DNA of 64,000 bases from Limnohabitans curvus (GCF_003063475.1 NZ_NESP01000001.1:1984001-2048000); one strand, 5' to 3'; counted from the stretch's first letter, positions 17,536-26,104 are shown. Notes: a model not told the origin generated them from the letters alone. Made by a program: numbers and translations.

Positions 17536-18447
17536 ATGCAACTCCGACAAATCCAATACTTTCTCGCGCTATATGAGGAGGGGTCCATGACTCGGGCAGC
17601 CAGCCGCATGAATGTGGTGCAACCGGCGCTGAGCATGCAGATGGCCAAGTTGGAAAGCGAGATCGGCCAACAGCTGTTTCATCGCAACACACGGGGACTG
17701 GCGCCTGCCCCGGCCGGCCATCTGATGTACAAGTTGTTTCGCCCTTTGCTGGCTGAATTCGCACAGGCACGTGACCAACTGATGCAGACAGATGGTGAGC
17801 TTAGTGGCCATGTGTCAATTGGGCTCATCGCCAGCGTGGCGCAGGACCTTTTGGCTAAGGTGCTGAAAGAGTTCTCCCAGGCTCACCCGAGAGTCACACT
17901 TGCTCTCAGCGAAGGCTATTCACCTATGTTGTGCAAGGCAGTCACAGAAGGGCAACTGGATGCTGCAATCATCAATCAGCCGAGGCGCCAGTTGGCACTC
18001 AAAAGCCACCCTTTGCTGAGCGAGGACTTTGTTCTGGTCACAGGTCACAAGCACCCACCGCTGGCTGATATCCTAATTACTCGCGAAGTGGTGGAGCTGA
18101 AGTTGGCATTGCCTACGCGCTTACACGGGTTACGGGATATTCTGGACAGTATCACTCAAGCAGAGGGCATCGCTCTAGCTCCAGCACTGGAAGTGGACTC
18201 TATTAACGCATTGTTGCAACTGGTGGAGATGGACACCTATGCCGCGCTTTTACCGCGAATAGCTATTCGTAGTCGGCTGCATGACGGCAGCCTTCGCGCG
18301 CACACGCTGGTAGACCCTCCGCTGACAAGGCAGGTAGTTTGCGTGACTCACCCGCTGCGTCCACTCAGCCCCGCGGCAGCCGCATTCATAACTTTGCTTG
18401 AGCAGCACGCCCAATCCAAAGTTGCTCAAAACACCACTACACCGTGA
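17536..18447 (+). CDS. LysR-family transcriptional regulator
   Basis: 303 residues. N-terminal winged helix-turn-helix of the LysR type: LRQIQYFLALYEEGSMTRAA, RMNVVQPALSMQMAKLE, GQQLFHR and LAPAPAGH, then a periplasmic-binding-like sensor domain (VSIGLIASVAQ onward). Transcribed away from the UbiD/importer operon, which is its expected target. Resembles regulators of nitrogen assimilation and aromatic acid genes, but the ligand is unknown. Confidence 0.93.
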   Translation: MQLRQIQYFLALYEEGSMTRAASRMNVVQPALSMQMAKLESEIGQQLFHRNTRGLAPAPAGHLMYKLFRPLLAEFAQARDQLMQTDGELSGHVSIGLIASVAQDLLAKVLKEFSQAHPRVTLALSEGYSPMLCKAVTEGQLDAAIINQPRRQLALKSHPLLSEDFVLVTGHKHPPLADILITREVVELKLALPTRLHGLRDILDSITQAEGIALAPALEVDSINALLQLVEMDTYAALLPRIAIRSRLHDGSLRAHTLVDPPLTRQVVCVTHPLRPLSPAAAAFITLLEQHAQSKVAQNTTTP

Positions 18448-18468
18448 TGTCTGCTTAAAGGAGTCCCT

Positions 18469-19071
18469 ATGACCCCACTCACCCCGTCGCGTCCGGTTGA
18501 GCTAGACACCTCGTTGTGGCGATATGCCCAAACGCTATACCGACGTCAAGGCGTCTCATCAGCCTGCTTGGAACTGCAATCACGCATCGGGTTGGATGTT
18601 TGCGTGCTCATATTCGCGCTGTACGCGACCCACGGCCACCGCGCCCTGAGCCCTGAAGCCCTGGCAAACGCCGATAAGGGTCTAAAAGCTTGGCGGGAGC
18701 AGGTGGTGCTACCACTGCGACAAATCCGCCAAGCTATGAAATTAGGCGTACATGAGGTTGGATCAGAACTTAATAACTGGGTACGCGAGCAGGTGAAGAT
18801 CACGGAATTGAGCGCCGAGCAGGTGGCCATTGCCTACCTGGACAGGCAGATCGTGTGCTTGCCAAACGCCAATGAATCTCAAGATATGCACTTGCGTGGT
18901 TTCGAACATACTCTGCAGTGCGTGCTTGCACACTTTGCACAAATGAATGGCCATTTGCTTGGGACCTTGGAAGTGCCTGATGTGCGTATCGCCGCAGAGC
19001 TACTGGTTGGCGAAGCGGAGGGTTTGCAACATGCTGAGGCCGACGAAATCAGCTGGGACTCGAAAGATTGA
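18469..19071 (+). CDS. TIGR02444 / DUF2390 family protein
   Basis: 200 residues. The N-terminal half matches the uncharacterised family: LDTSLWRYAQTLYRRQGVSS, LELQSRIGLDVCVLIFALY and a WREQVVLPLRQIRQAMK block. Members are usually about 160-180 residues and of unknown function. The C-terminal part (about 145-200, ending in an acidic tail) looks variable. A GGAG ribosome site precedes the ATG, and it starts 21 bases after lysR, so the two may be cotranscribed. Confidence 0.75.
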   Translation: MTPLTPSRPVELDTSLWRYAQTLYRRQGVSSACLELQSRIGLDVCVLIFALYATHGHRALSPEALANADKGLKAWREQVVLPLRQIRQAMKLGVHEVGSELNNWVREQVKITELSAEQVAIAYLDRQIVCLPNANESQDMHLRGFEHTLQCVLAHFAQMNGHLLGTLEVPDVRIAAELLVGEAEGLQHAEADEISWDSKD

Positions 19072-19121
19072 AGCTGCAAATAAAAAAGCTAAACCGCACT
19101 CCTTAATTTGTAACGTTTGAA

Positions 19122-19307
19122 GTGCTCGAAATATCGAGTTCAGCAGAATTCGACGAAATCAAGGCCGCCTACAAGAAAAAAATTTGGCAGTACCACTCGG
19201 ACAAAGTCTCTAAGCTCGCCCCCGAATTTAAAGAGATGGCAGAGCGGAAATCTAAACAAATTCATGCGGCTTACGAGTTCATCGCTCGGCGCCATGAGGG
19301 CTCTTGA
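19122..19307 (+). pseudogene. J-domain fragment with HPD changed to HSD
   Basis: About 61 codons from a GTG: VLEISSSAEFDEIKAAYKKK, then IWQYHSDKVSKLAPEF, then KSKQIHAAYEFIARRH. This is a DnaJ J-domain (helices II-IV), but the essential HPD tripeptide that stimulates Hsp70 reads His-Ser-Asp (a CCG to TCG change), and the N-terminal helix and the rest of a DnaJ-type protein are absent. No ribosome site is evident. I regard it as a decayed end of a longer J-protein gene cut by rearrangement. Confidence 0.65.
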
Positions 19308-19602
19308 CTTTACGGCGACTCTGCTAGAGCCACGGCCGCAGGTCACAGGCCCTGGCCAAGCAAAGTTTGCAGGCATGGCCCTTTGACATCAGCAGGTACA
19401 GCTTGACGCTGCGCACTTTTTTTCGATGCGGTTGAGCTTTTTTTCTTGACGCCGAACTGCGGCCCAACTCTTATAAAAGACTGGGCTACTTTGGGGAGGA
19501 ATTCGGGGAGGAATCCGGGGAATAACGGGGCTTGAAAAAATGTAAATACCAATGAAATCAAGGACTTGCAAGCCCCGACATTCCCCCAAGCGCCCCTCCC
19601 GA
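19308..19602. other. Non-coding rearranged stretch with 12-bp repeats
   Basis: No gene supported. It contains two copies of GGGGAGGAAT (19493-19502 and 19505-19514) and a third partial copy, GGGGAATAACGGGG, from 19517, all with 12-base spacing. Such short direct repeats occur as arm-type sites near attachment sites of integrated elements, which fits the tRNA remnant just to the right. No integrase gene remains here. Confidence 0.4.
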
Positions 19603-19626
19603 TTGGGTTCGAGCCCCATCAGCCAC
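19603..19626 (+). other. tRNA-His 3'-end remnant, possible attachment site
   Basis: The sequence TTGGGTTCGAGCCCCATC followed by AGCCAC matches the T-arm and 3' acceptor strand I recall for proteobacterial tRNA-His (5' acceptor GGTGGCT pairs with AGCCAC). The first T-stem pair is lost and CCCA is replaced by AAAG, and there is no 5' half, so it is not a working tRNA. Such 3' fragments are left when integrative elements recombine into tRNA genes. Confidence 0.45.
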
Positions 19627-19667
19627 AAAGAGTTGAAATCCCAGTAAATACAAATGCGGGGTACAGG

Positions 19668-19818
19668 TTGAATCGCCCCGGGTTTTGAGGAGGCTCAACC
19701 TTTTGAGAAGATTGAGCCATGAACAAGAAGTCAAACAAGTTCTCCCCCGAGGTCAAAGAGCGTGCAGTGCGCATGGTGCAGGAGCACCGAGGCGAGTACC
19801 CGTCACTTCAGGCGCTTC
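19668..19818 (+). mobile_element. IS3-family left end with truncated OrfA start
   Basis: TTGAATCGCCCCGGGTTTTG starts an IS3-type terminal repeat, followed by a GGCTCAA/TTGAGCC inverted pair and the ATG at 19719. About 33 codons match IS3 OrfA ([30 protein letters not shown]), after which the reading departs from the family. The rest of the element is missing. Confidence 0.65.
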
Positions 19819-19974
19819 ATGACAATTCGGCCAGCACGAGGGGCAGCGCTTTGGACGTCATTCAAAATGCGGTTGGGACAGTGGACCTAAGATCTGCTGT
19901 AACCATCTGCCCAGTTTGGTGCTCCTATGGAATGTCACCGACCTTCTCCCAATTCCTTTTGCAAAGCCTCATAA

Positions 19975-20640
19975 ATGCCCGCTGCTGGCCATGAGAAGTC
20001 TTACCGTCGCCGAGGTCGCCCACCTGCTTCGCAAGCCGGTCAGTTTGATGAACGCATCTTGCAGGTGGCAACTTCTTTGTTCCTGGATCGGGGCTTTGGC
20101 CGCACTACCTTGGATCTGGTGGCGCAGCATGCCGAAGTGGGAAAGTCCAGCCTCTACGCCCGCTATCCCAGTAAGGGCGACTTGTTCGCTGCAGTAGTCA
20201 CCCGCTCAATCCAGACGATGTTTGACCACTTGGCACCGGTGCCCGAGGGGCTGAAGCTTGGGCAACGCTTACAGGCCGTCGGCGAGGCACTGATCGAAGG
20301 TATGTTGCATCCGCGCTGTGTGGCGTTCATGCGCATCACGGCTGCGGAGGCAGATAACTTCCCCGACCTTGCCCTGACTGCATACCGGGTCAGCTTTGAC
20401 GGTGCCGTCTTTTACGTGTTGAAGGGACTTGGCGCTGCCAACCTAAACGCTGCCGATCCGAGGCTCATCACACTGGCCCAGCGCTTTGTTGAGGTGGTTG
20501 TTCAGCCGCTGTCTTTCCAGGCGGCCTTCGGAGTGGATGCAGCCTTACTCCGGCTACGTGCGTCACAGTGTGTGCATGACGCTGTCGAACTGCTCCAAGA
20601 GAGGTTCGCGATGACCAACTGGGAACAACCCAGAACATAA
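19975..20640 (+). CDS. TetR-family transcriptional regulator
   Basis: 221 residues. The DNA-binding part is clear: [40 protein letters not shown], then [12 protein letters not shown] (about residues 24-78). A basic N-terminal extension (YRRRGRPP) precedes it, common in this family. The ligand domain is not recognisable. It is followed by the photolyase in the same direction, 162 bases later; a link to it is possible but not shown. No ribosome site stands out, so the exact start is uncertain. Confidence 0.88.
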   Translation: MPAAGHEKSYRRRGRPPASQAGQFDERILQVATSLFLDRGFGRTTLDLVAQHAEVGKSSLYARYPSKGDLFAAVVTRSIQTMFDHLAPVPEGLKLGQRLQAVGEALIEGMLHPRCVAFMRITAAEADNFPDLALTAYRVSFDGAVFYVLKGLGAANLNAADPRLITLAQRFVEVVVQPLSFQAAFGVDAALLRLRASQCVHDAVELLQERFAMTNWEQPRT

Positions 20641-20641
20641 A

Positions 20642-20664
20642 GGACGACTTCGTCCATTATTGTT
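20642..20664 (+). terminator. Possible weak terminator after tetR
   Basis: GGACG-ACTT-CGTCC forms a 5-bp stem with a tetraloop two bases after the tetR stop, followed by ATTATTGTT. The stem is short and the T-tract is interrupted. Confidence 0.3.
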
Positions 20665-20802
20665 AGACTGCTTGTTTTTGCCGTCAACGGAAACCCCTCA
20701 TGCGCGCCTTGCTGCCCAGATTAAGGTTGAAGTAATGCGCGACCTAAATCGCTTTTTTGGTTTCAGTCTGCCTTTAACCCGGCAAGGCCTGAGTTGTCGC
20801 TG

Positions 20803-22338
20803 ATGACCCCATCGGGTATGCCGCAGGTGGTCTGGTTCAAGCGCGATCTTCGTGTGGAAGACCATACGGCTCTCGCACGCGCCACAGCCGCAGGGCCGGT
20901 GTTGTCTGTCTACGCCGTCGAGCTCGACCATTGGCACCAGCCTTGCACCGGTGATCGACAGTGGCAGTTTGTGCGCGAATGCCTGTTGAGTCTGGACGTG
21001 CAACTCAAATCGTTGGGCACTGCGCTGGAAGTTCACGTTGCGCCAGTCATCCAGATGCTGGATGCGCTGTACCTGCGGCTGGGCCCCTTCACGCTGCACA
21101 GCCACCAGGAAACCGGCGGTCTTTGGACGTATGCACGAGACCGTGCGGTCGCCGCCTGGTGCCGGGATCATGACGTTCGCTGGCACGAGTATCCGCAAAA
21201 CGGGGTGGTTCGTCCCGTGTCGCGCCGTGGTCGACGATTCAAGGAGCATTGGGACGCTTGGGCAGCGGTGCCTCTGGAGCGCCTGCCGGCCCATCTCTTG
21301 TGGCTGGAGCCTACCAACGGCCAGACGGTGTTGCTGCTGCCGAGGGCCATCAAGACCCACTCCTTGCCATGCGCTGGCCGACAGAAAGGCGGCCTGCAAC
21401 CCGCGCGTGAACTGCTGGACAGCTTCCTGGACGGACGCGGACAAGGCTACGGCGCCAACATGAGCTCGCCCGCCACTGCCGAGCATGGAGGCTCGCGCCT
21501 GAGCCCGCATATCGCGCACGGTAGCCTGAGTCTGCGTCAGATCGCGCAGACCATGCTTGAGGCCCGCGAAGCCGCACCCCGGACGCACTGGCATCGCCAA
21601 CTCCATAGCTATGTGACGCGGCTCTGGTGGCATTGCTACGCGTTACAGGTGCTGGAAAACCAGCCGGAGATGGAACGCCAGGCTTTGGTGCCCGAAATGG
21701 AGCAGCTGCCGCGCCCTATGGACTTAGCGCGATTCGATGCATGGCGGCTCGGCCGCACGGGTTGGCCGATGGTCGATGCCTGCATGCGATTCCTGCACCA
21801 CCACGGTTGGCTCAACTTCCGCATGCGCGCCATGCTGGTGACGGTGGCCACGCATACCCTGTCCTTGCCGTGGCGACCCGTGGCCGACTGGCTGGCGCAG
21901 ATGTTCGTCGACTTCGAGCCAGGCATTCACTACACCCAGATCCAGATGCACAGCTGCATGGCCGCCAGCCCGGTGCTGCGCTTGTACAACCCGGTCACAC
22001 AGGCGCGTGAGCTGGACCCGCAGGGGCACTTCGTGCGCCGTTGGGTGCCTGAGCTGGCGGCGGTGCCCGACGAATGGATCGTCATGCCCTGGGCGATGCC
22101 AGCGACATTGCGACATCGGTTCGGCTTGGAAGGTGCTGGCGACTACCCTGCTTCCTTGGTCGACTTCGAGCAAGTGCACCGCACCGTCAAGGCCGAGATC
22201 GCCGCCCTGCGGTCCAGCCTCGGATTGCAGGCGGCCCCTGGGTTCAACGAGCGATCCCGCCAAGCTGCACGCGGTCGGCGCACTCCTGCGCTGAAGCAGG
22301 CGGACGCCAAACCGTCTGCGCAGATCAGTCTCTTCTAA
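20803..22338 (+). CDS. Photolyase/cryptochrome-family flavoprotein
   Basis: 511 residues from MTPSGMPQVVWFKRD. The N-terminal alpha/beta antenna domain (about 1-135) opens VVWFKRDLRVEDHTAL; the C-terminal FAD domain carries GGSRLSPHIAHGSLS, GRTGWPMVDACMRFLHHHGW, LNFRMRAMLV and VDFEPGIHYTQIQMHSC. The family either repairs UV-made pyrimidine dimers with blue light or acts as a photoreceptor. The FAD domain fits a bacterial photolyase-like subgroup distinct from classical PhrB; which activity it has cannot be told. GC content looks higher than that of neighbours, suggesting separate origin. Confidence 0.88.
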   Translation: MTPSGMPQVVWFKRDLRVEDHTALARATAAGPVLSVYAVELDHWHQPCTGDRQWQFVRECLLSLDVQLKSLGTALEVHVAPVIQMLDALYLRLGPFTLHSHQETGGLWTYARDRAVAAWCRDHDVRWHEYPQNGVVRPVSRRGRRFKEHWDAWAAVPLERLPAHLLWLEPTNGQTVLLLPRAIKTHSLPCAGRQKGGLQPARELLDSFLDGRGQGYGANMSSPATAEHGGSRLSPHIAHGSLSLRQIAQTMLEAREAAPRTHWHRQLHSYVTRLWWHCYALQVLENQPEMERQALVPEMEQLPRPMDLARFDAWRLGRTGWPMVDACMRFLHHHGWLNFRMRAMLVTVATHTLSLPWRPVADWLAQMFVDFEPGIHYTQIQMHSCMAASPVLRLYNPVTQARELDPQGHFVRRWVPELAAVPDEWIVMPWAMPATLRHRFGLEGAGDYPASLVDFEQVHRTVKAEIAALRSSLGLQAAPGFNERSRQAARGRRTPALKQADAKPSAQISLF

Positions 22339-22377
22339 CTTCACGATGACGCACAAGTGCGACCAAGGCCGCCGTTT

Positions 22378-23063
22378 ATGAAATTTTCAAGCCGAACACT
22401 CTCTTTTCTGACCGAAGCTGGCCAGCAGACCGATCCGAACTGGTTGGAGGAAAACCAAGCTGCCTATGAAGCCCATGTCAGGGGGCCGTTCATTGACCTG
22501 GCCGAGAGGCTCAAGACGGCACTCCAGCCAATCGTTTCGGATTACCACTTCCCGGTCAAAGGGATCGGCCGGATCAAGAAAACTGCCAACCATGTGGTCA
22601 GTGGCGGCCCTTGCTGCAAAGACTGGCTGTCGATTTCCATCTCTAAGCCGTCGGAGTCTCGCTTTGAGCGCAACCCGCATTTGTTTTTTGGCATTCTTCC
22701 CAACATCCCGCCTTACAAGGGAGTCGTGGTGGCGGGTGGGCTTTTCATGCCCTCCGGCCCGCAGTTGAAAAGGGTCAGAAATGCCATTGCACGGGACGCG
22801 CAAGCTTTTCATGCTTTGTTTGCCGATCCTGCATTCAAGGCTCGCTTCGAGACCGACTTTTCACGTGAAGAAGTGGCGTCCCGCCCGCCACGAGGGTTCA
22901 ACCCAGATCATTCGGATATGGAGTGGTTAAAACTCAAGGATTTTTGGTGGTGAAGAAACTCAGCACGACCGAGTTCACCTCTGCGGACCTGGTGCCGTCG
23001 GTGGCGGAGGACTTCAAGCAACTGATCCGTCTAAATCGTTTACTGGAGGATGTGCTCACGTAG
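22378..23063 (+). pseudogene. DUF2461 family protein gene with a one-base frameshift near its 3' end
   Basis: The intact frame MKFSSRTLSFL runs to a TGA at 22951-22953 after WLKLKDFWW. Family proteins (about 220-230 residues) continue past this point. If one T is added to the five-T run at 22941-22945, the frame continues VVKKLSTTEFTSADLVPSVA and ends at a TAG at 23061-23063, giving a normal C terminus. So a single-base deletion, real or a sequencing error, truncates the protein by about 38 residues. Upstream parts (FFGILPNIPPYKGVV, SGPQLKRVRNAI) are well kept. Function of the family is unknown. Confidence 0.75.
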
Positions 23064-23400
23064 CTCACCGCCCCATCGCACCTTCACACAGAGTGGGCGG
23101 CGCCAGCCCAGCTTCAAGCGTCAGGTCTGAGTCGAACTCCGACCCCGGAGAGCGCGGTGCGAGTTGATCGAAAAGCTGCGGAGCGTTGCGGCCATTGAGC
23201 AGGGGAGGGCAGGTGTACGTACCTTTTCGCACCCTCCGCAGGGCTCATACGCCTGTTATCAGGTAAAGTCCTGCGCGGATTTGAACCGTGGTCCGCACCC
23301 ACCACCAAAATAAAAACCCACAGTTTTGCGACTGTGGGTTTTTTCTTTGTGCCGTCACTTTGAGTGTCAAGTTGACAGGTTCCATGTTGTCTAAAGATTC
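23064..23400. other. Intergenic region, no gene seen except a terminator
   Basis: About 340 bases with no supported gene. The open frame on the minus strand at 23114-23308 has no family features. It holds the terminator at 23313-23346 and, at the right end, the start of the repeat cluster before the winged-helix gene. Confidence 0.5.
23313..23346 (+). terminator. Strong rho-independent terminator
   Basis: AAAACCCACAGT-TTTGCG-ACTGTGGGTTTTTT: an 11-bp stem followed by a T-run, and A-rich before it, so it could work in both directions. On the plus strand no intact gene ends close to it, suggesting the gene it served has been lost. Confidence 0.85.
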
Positions 23401-23426
23401 AGACAGTCTGAGACAGAAAAAGACAG
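23387..23426 (+). promoter_or_regulatory. Three AGACAG repeats in 10-bp phase
   Basis: AGACAG begins at 23401, 23411 and 23421, exactly one helical turn apart, and the complementary form TTGTCT lies at 23387-23392. Phased copies on one face of the helix are typical of cooperative protein binding. They sit just upstream of the small winged-helix gene, so autoregulation is the simplest reading. Confidence 0.5.
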
Positions 23427-23442
23427 TTTTCAGCCTGTTTTA

Positions 23443-23745
23443 TTGAATGGCAAGTTGTCATTTCAAAGGACAACTCTTGCCCTGAGTCATATGCACGACA
23501 TGACGTTGACAGTCAAAACAGCAATGGCCCTTAGTTCAATTGCAAGTTCTGCAACGATTCAGCGAAAAATCGATGTTTTATGCAAATTTGGGCTGATTGA
23601 TAAAGTTTTTGACGATAAAAATCGCAGAACAAAGTACCTCGTTCCCACCGCAGTCGCTAACCAGTACTTTTCTAGCCTTGGTGATGCAATGAAGCAATCA
23701 CTGATGCCAGGCAAAGTTACCGATGAAGATGTAATCGTCCGATAA
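23443..23745 (+). CDS. Small winged-helix (MarR-like) DNA-binding protein
   Basis: 100 residues if the TTG at 23443 is used, 84 from the ATG at 23491. The middle reads SSATIQRKIDVLCKFGLIDK, then VFDDKNRRTKYLVPTAVANQ, which has the recognition-helix plus wing pattern of MarR-like regulators (SxxTxxRxIdxLxxxGLI...D.R.K.L.PT). It lacks the usual long dimer helices, so it may be a minimal regulator. No partner gene is adjacent. AT-rich compared with its surroundings, which suggests acquired DNA. Confidence 0.6.
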   Translation: MNGKLSFQRTTLALSHMHDMTLTVKTAMALSSIASSATIQRKIDVLCKFGLIDKVFDDKNRRTKYLVPTAVANQYFSSLGDAMKQSLMPGKVTDEDVIVR

Positions 23746-23834
23746 ATTGACCATAGGCTGTGCGTACTGAAAAATGCCCGAGAACAGCGCAGGCGTTTGT
23801 TCGTTGCCTCAAGTTCTCGTCGTTTTGATCCGGT

Positions 23835-24407
23835 TTAAGGTTTGATGTGGCGAAACGATTTCACGGTTCGTATTGCCAAACTCGCACACGCCAGCACAAG
23901 CACGGTGCCAAACCAATCGCCTGCCGCCATGACCAATGCGTTGGTGATCAGGCTGTCTGTCTGACCTGTCCCAAAAAACCAAACTTGGTGCAGGAGACCA
24001 TTAGTCAAGGCAAAGAGCACCGTGAGTTTGAAAAAGGCTTTGCTATTGAGGCCAGTTAGCCCTGTGTTGAGCTGAAAGAAACGAATCGCGATGAAGCGCG
24101 CCAAGTAAGGTGAACCACCAGAGATCAGCGAGGTTCCCAGATTGAACACATGGGCATCGGACGCGCCAAACATGTAGTTGATGGCGATAGAACCCAGCGT
24201 GATGCCCAGTGCGCCCATGTGCGTCAGCACCAGCACAAACAACAGGCGCAAGCCGCTCGGGAGGTAGAGCCAGTTGACGCCTTGAGAAAACTCAAACCAT
24301 TCGAAGTAATGGGCGTTCAGTTGGTAAGCATAAAAATAGGCAACAGCACATGCGAAAGTAACGATGGCTTGGTTTTCAATGCTGAGTTTGTTCGACGACT
24401 GCATCAA
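23835..24407 (-). CDS. Integral membrane protein, MASE1-like
   Basis: 190 residues, nearly all membrane segments (about five), with WLYLPSGLRLLFVLVLTHMG near residue 46, a pattern like that of MASE1 sensor domains, which normally precede a signalling output domain. Here the protein stops after the membrane part (RTVKSFRHIKP), so no kinase, GGDEF or other output is attached. Function unknown. The neighbours (terC and a winged-helix gene) offer no clear link. Confidence 0.55.
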   Translation of the reverse strand: MMQSSNKLSIENQAIVTFACAVAYFYAYQLNAHYFEWFEFSQGVNWLYLPSGLRLLFVLVLTHMGALGITLGSIAINYMFGASDAHVFNLGTSLISGGSPYLARFIAIRFFQLNTGLTGLNSKAFFKLTVLFALTNGLLHQVWFFGTGQTDSLITNALVMAAGDWFGTVLVLACASLAIRTVKSFRHIKP

Positions 24408-24458
24408 GCCATTCTAAGTACAAGAGATGGCTTGATGTATGCATGCTGATGCGCGTCG

Positions 24459-25196
24459 TTAAGGCATGTTCTGGTGCAGTTGGACCACGTTTTTGGCGCG
24501 TTTGCGGAAGCGGATGTTGAGCATCTCCACAATCACCGAGAACGCCATCGCGAAGTAGATGTAGCCTTTTGGAATGTGGTGGCCCAAACCTTCGGCCATC
24601 AACACCACGCCCACCACGACCAAGAAGGTCAGGGCCAGCATTTTGATGGACGGGTGGTTTGACACAAAGCGGCCAATGCCCGAAGCAAACGCCATCATCA
24701 AACCCACAGACGCGATGACGGCGGCAATCATGATGGCCACCTCGTCCACCATGCCCACGGCGGTGATGATGGAGTCGAGCGAGAACACCAAGTCGATCAC
24801 CATGATTTGCAAGATGATGGCGAACATGGTGGCTTTGACCGCGCTGCCTCCGTGATCTTCTTCACCTTCGAGGGATTGGTGAATTTCACCAGTGCTTTTC
24901 CAAATCAGGAACAGGCCGCCTGAAATCAAAATCAGGTCACGGCCAGAAATATCTTTGCCAAACGCGGTGAACAAAGGCTCGACCAAACCCACAATGACCG
25001 ACAGCAGCAGCAGCAAGCCGATGCGCATGAACATGGCCATGAACAGGCCAATGCGGCGCGCCAACTCACGCTTCTCTGGGGGCAATTTGTCCACCAAGAT
25101 AGAAATGAAGATGATGTTGTCAATGCCCAGCACCAGTTCGAGTGCGGTCAGCGTGGCAAAGGCAATCCACGCTTGTGGGTCGGTCAAGAGTTCCAT
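24459..25196 (-). CDS. TerC-family integral membrane protein
   Basis: 245 residues with about seven membrane helices. Family signatures: LTALELVLGIDNIIFISILV near 15-34 and VIDLVFSLDSIITAVGMVDE near 133-152, each holding the conserved Asp residues proposed to bind metal; RIGLFMAMFMRIGLLL lies between. TerC proteins are linked to manganese export and to tellurite resistance in other bacteria. A charged loop (GEEDHGG) separates the halves. It is a single gene with its own surroundings, so housekeeping metal homeostasis is likely. Confidence 0.92.
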   Translation of the reverse strand: MELLTDPQAWIAFATLTALELVLGIDNIIFISILVDKLPPEKRELARRIGLFMAMFMRIGLLLLLSVIVGLVEPLFTAFGKDISGRDLILISGGLFLIWKSTGEIHQSLEGEEDHGGSAVKATMFAIILQIMVIDLVFSLDSIITAVGMVDEVAIMIAAVIASVGLMMAFASGIGRFVSNHPSIKMLALTFLVVVGVVLMAEGLGHHIPKGYIYFAMAFSVIVEMLNIRFRKRAKNVVQLHQNMP

Positions 25197-25238
25197 GTGG
25201 TACTTTCTAATTCAGATGCACCGGATGGTAGCGATCGC

Positions 25239-25267
25239 CTAAAAGTCCACAAACTGTGGGCTTTTAG
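25239..25267. terminator. Bidirectional-looking terminator between enoyl-CoA hydratase and terC
   Basis: CTAAAAGTCCACA-AAC-TGTGGGCTTTTAG is an inverted repeat lying just after the enoyl-CoA hydratase stop on the minus strand, with a T-run on both strands. It would end that transcript before terC. Confidence 0.75.
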
Positions 25268-25274
25268 CGCGGGC

Positions 25275-26054
25275 TTATTGGTGTTTGAAGTCGGCAGGGC
25301 GTTTGTTGACAAACGCGTCCATGCCTTCTTTTTGGTCGGCAGTGGCAAACAAGGCGTGGAACAGGCGGCGTTCAAACATCACGCCATCGGCCAAGGTGCC
25401 TTCAAACGCGCGGTTGACCGACTCTTTGGCGGCCATGGCGGCGATTTGCGAGTAGCCGCAAATCATCAGCGCTGCACCCAAGGTTTCTTCCATCAATTTG
25501 TCCAGCGGCACCACGCGGCTGACCAAGCCAGCGCGTTCGGCCTCGGTCGCGTCCATCATGCGGCCTGTCAAAGCCAGGTCCATGGCTTTGGATTTACCCA
25601 CCGCGCGAGGCAAGCGTTGCGTGCCGCCCGCGCCTGGGATGATGCCGAGCTTGATTTCGGGTTGGCCAAACTTGGCGTTGTCAGCGGCGATGATGAAGTC
25701 GCACATCATCGCCAACTCGCAGCCACCACCCAAAGCAAAGCCGCTTACCGCCGCAATGACGGGTTTGCGGATGCTGCGGATGGTTTCCCAATCGCGGGTG
25801 ATGTAGTCGTTTTTGTACACGTCAGCAAAGCTGTAGGTGGCCATGGCGCCAATGTCAGCGCCTGCGGCAAATGCTTTTTCGCTGCCGGTGATGACCATGC
25901 AGCCGATGGCTTCGTTGGCATCAAAGTCTTTGAGGGCTTGGCCCAACTCCACCATCAAACCGGCGTTCAGCGCATTGAGCTGCTTGGGGCGGTTGAGGGT
26001 GATGACGCCCACTTTGTCGGCTTCGGTGTGGATGGTGATGAATTCGTAGCTCAT
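25275..26054 (-). CDS. Enoyl-CoA hydratase (crotonase family)
   Basis: 259 residues, standard length. Crotonase motifs: ITLNRPKQLNALNAGLM near 18-34, AFAAGADIGAM near 60-70 (oxyanion hole), and SGFALGGGCELAMMCDFIIA near 103-122 followed by GQPEIKLGIIPGAGGTQRL, where the two catalytic Glu residues of true hydratases are present (CELAMM and PEIKLG). It hydrates trans-2-enoyl-CoA in fatty acid or phenylacetate-type oxidation. Single gene with its own terminator. Confidence 0.93.
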   Translation of the reverse strand: MSYEFITIHTEADKVGVITLNRPKQLNALNAGLMVELGQALKDFDANEAIGCMVITGSEKAFAAGADIGAMATYSFADVYKNDYITRDWETIRSIRKPVIAAVSGFALGGGCELAMMCDFIIAADNAKFGQPEIKLGIIPGAGGTQRLPRAVGKSKAMDLALTGRMMDATEAERAGLVSRVVPLDKLMEETLGAALMICGYSQIAAMAAKESVNRAFEGTLADGVMFERRLFHALFATADQKEGMDAFVNKRPADFKHQ

Positions 26055-26104
26055 GCGGATGCTCCCAAACGTGTGAAAAGGTGAGTTGAAAATCGTGATC
26101 TGAA

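Noticed and set aside
19343..19628. Possible integrase N terminus on the minus strand
   Set aside because: The readings contain no integrase motif (no R..HxxR..Y region) and are short; the area is better explained as repeats and an old junction.
23290..23306. tRNA-like end ACCCACCACCA
   Set aside because: No T-arm or acceptor partner pairs with it; the only firm feature nearby is the terminator.
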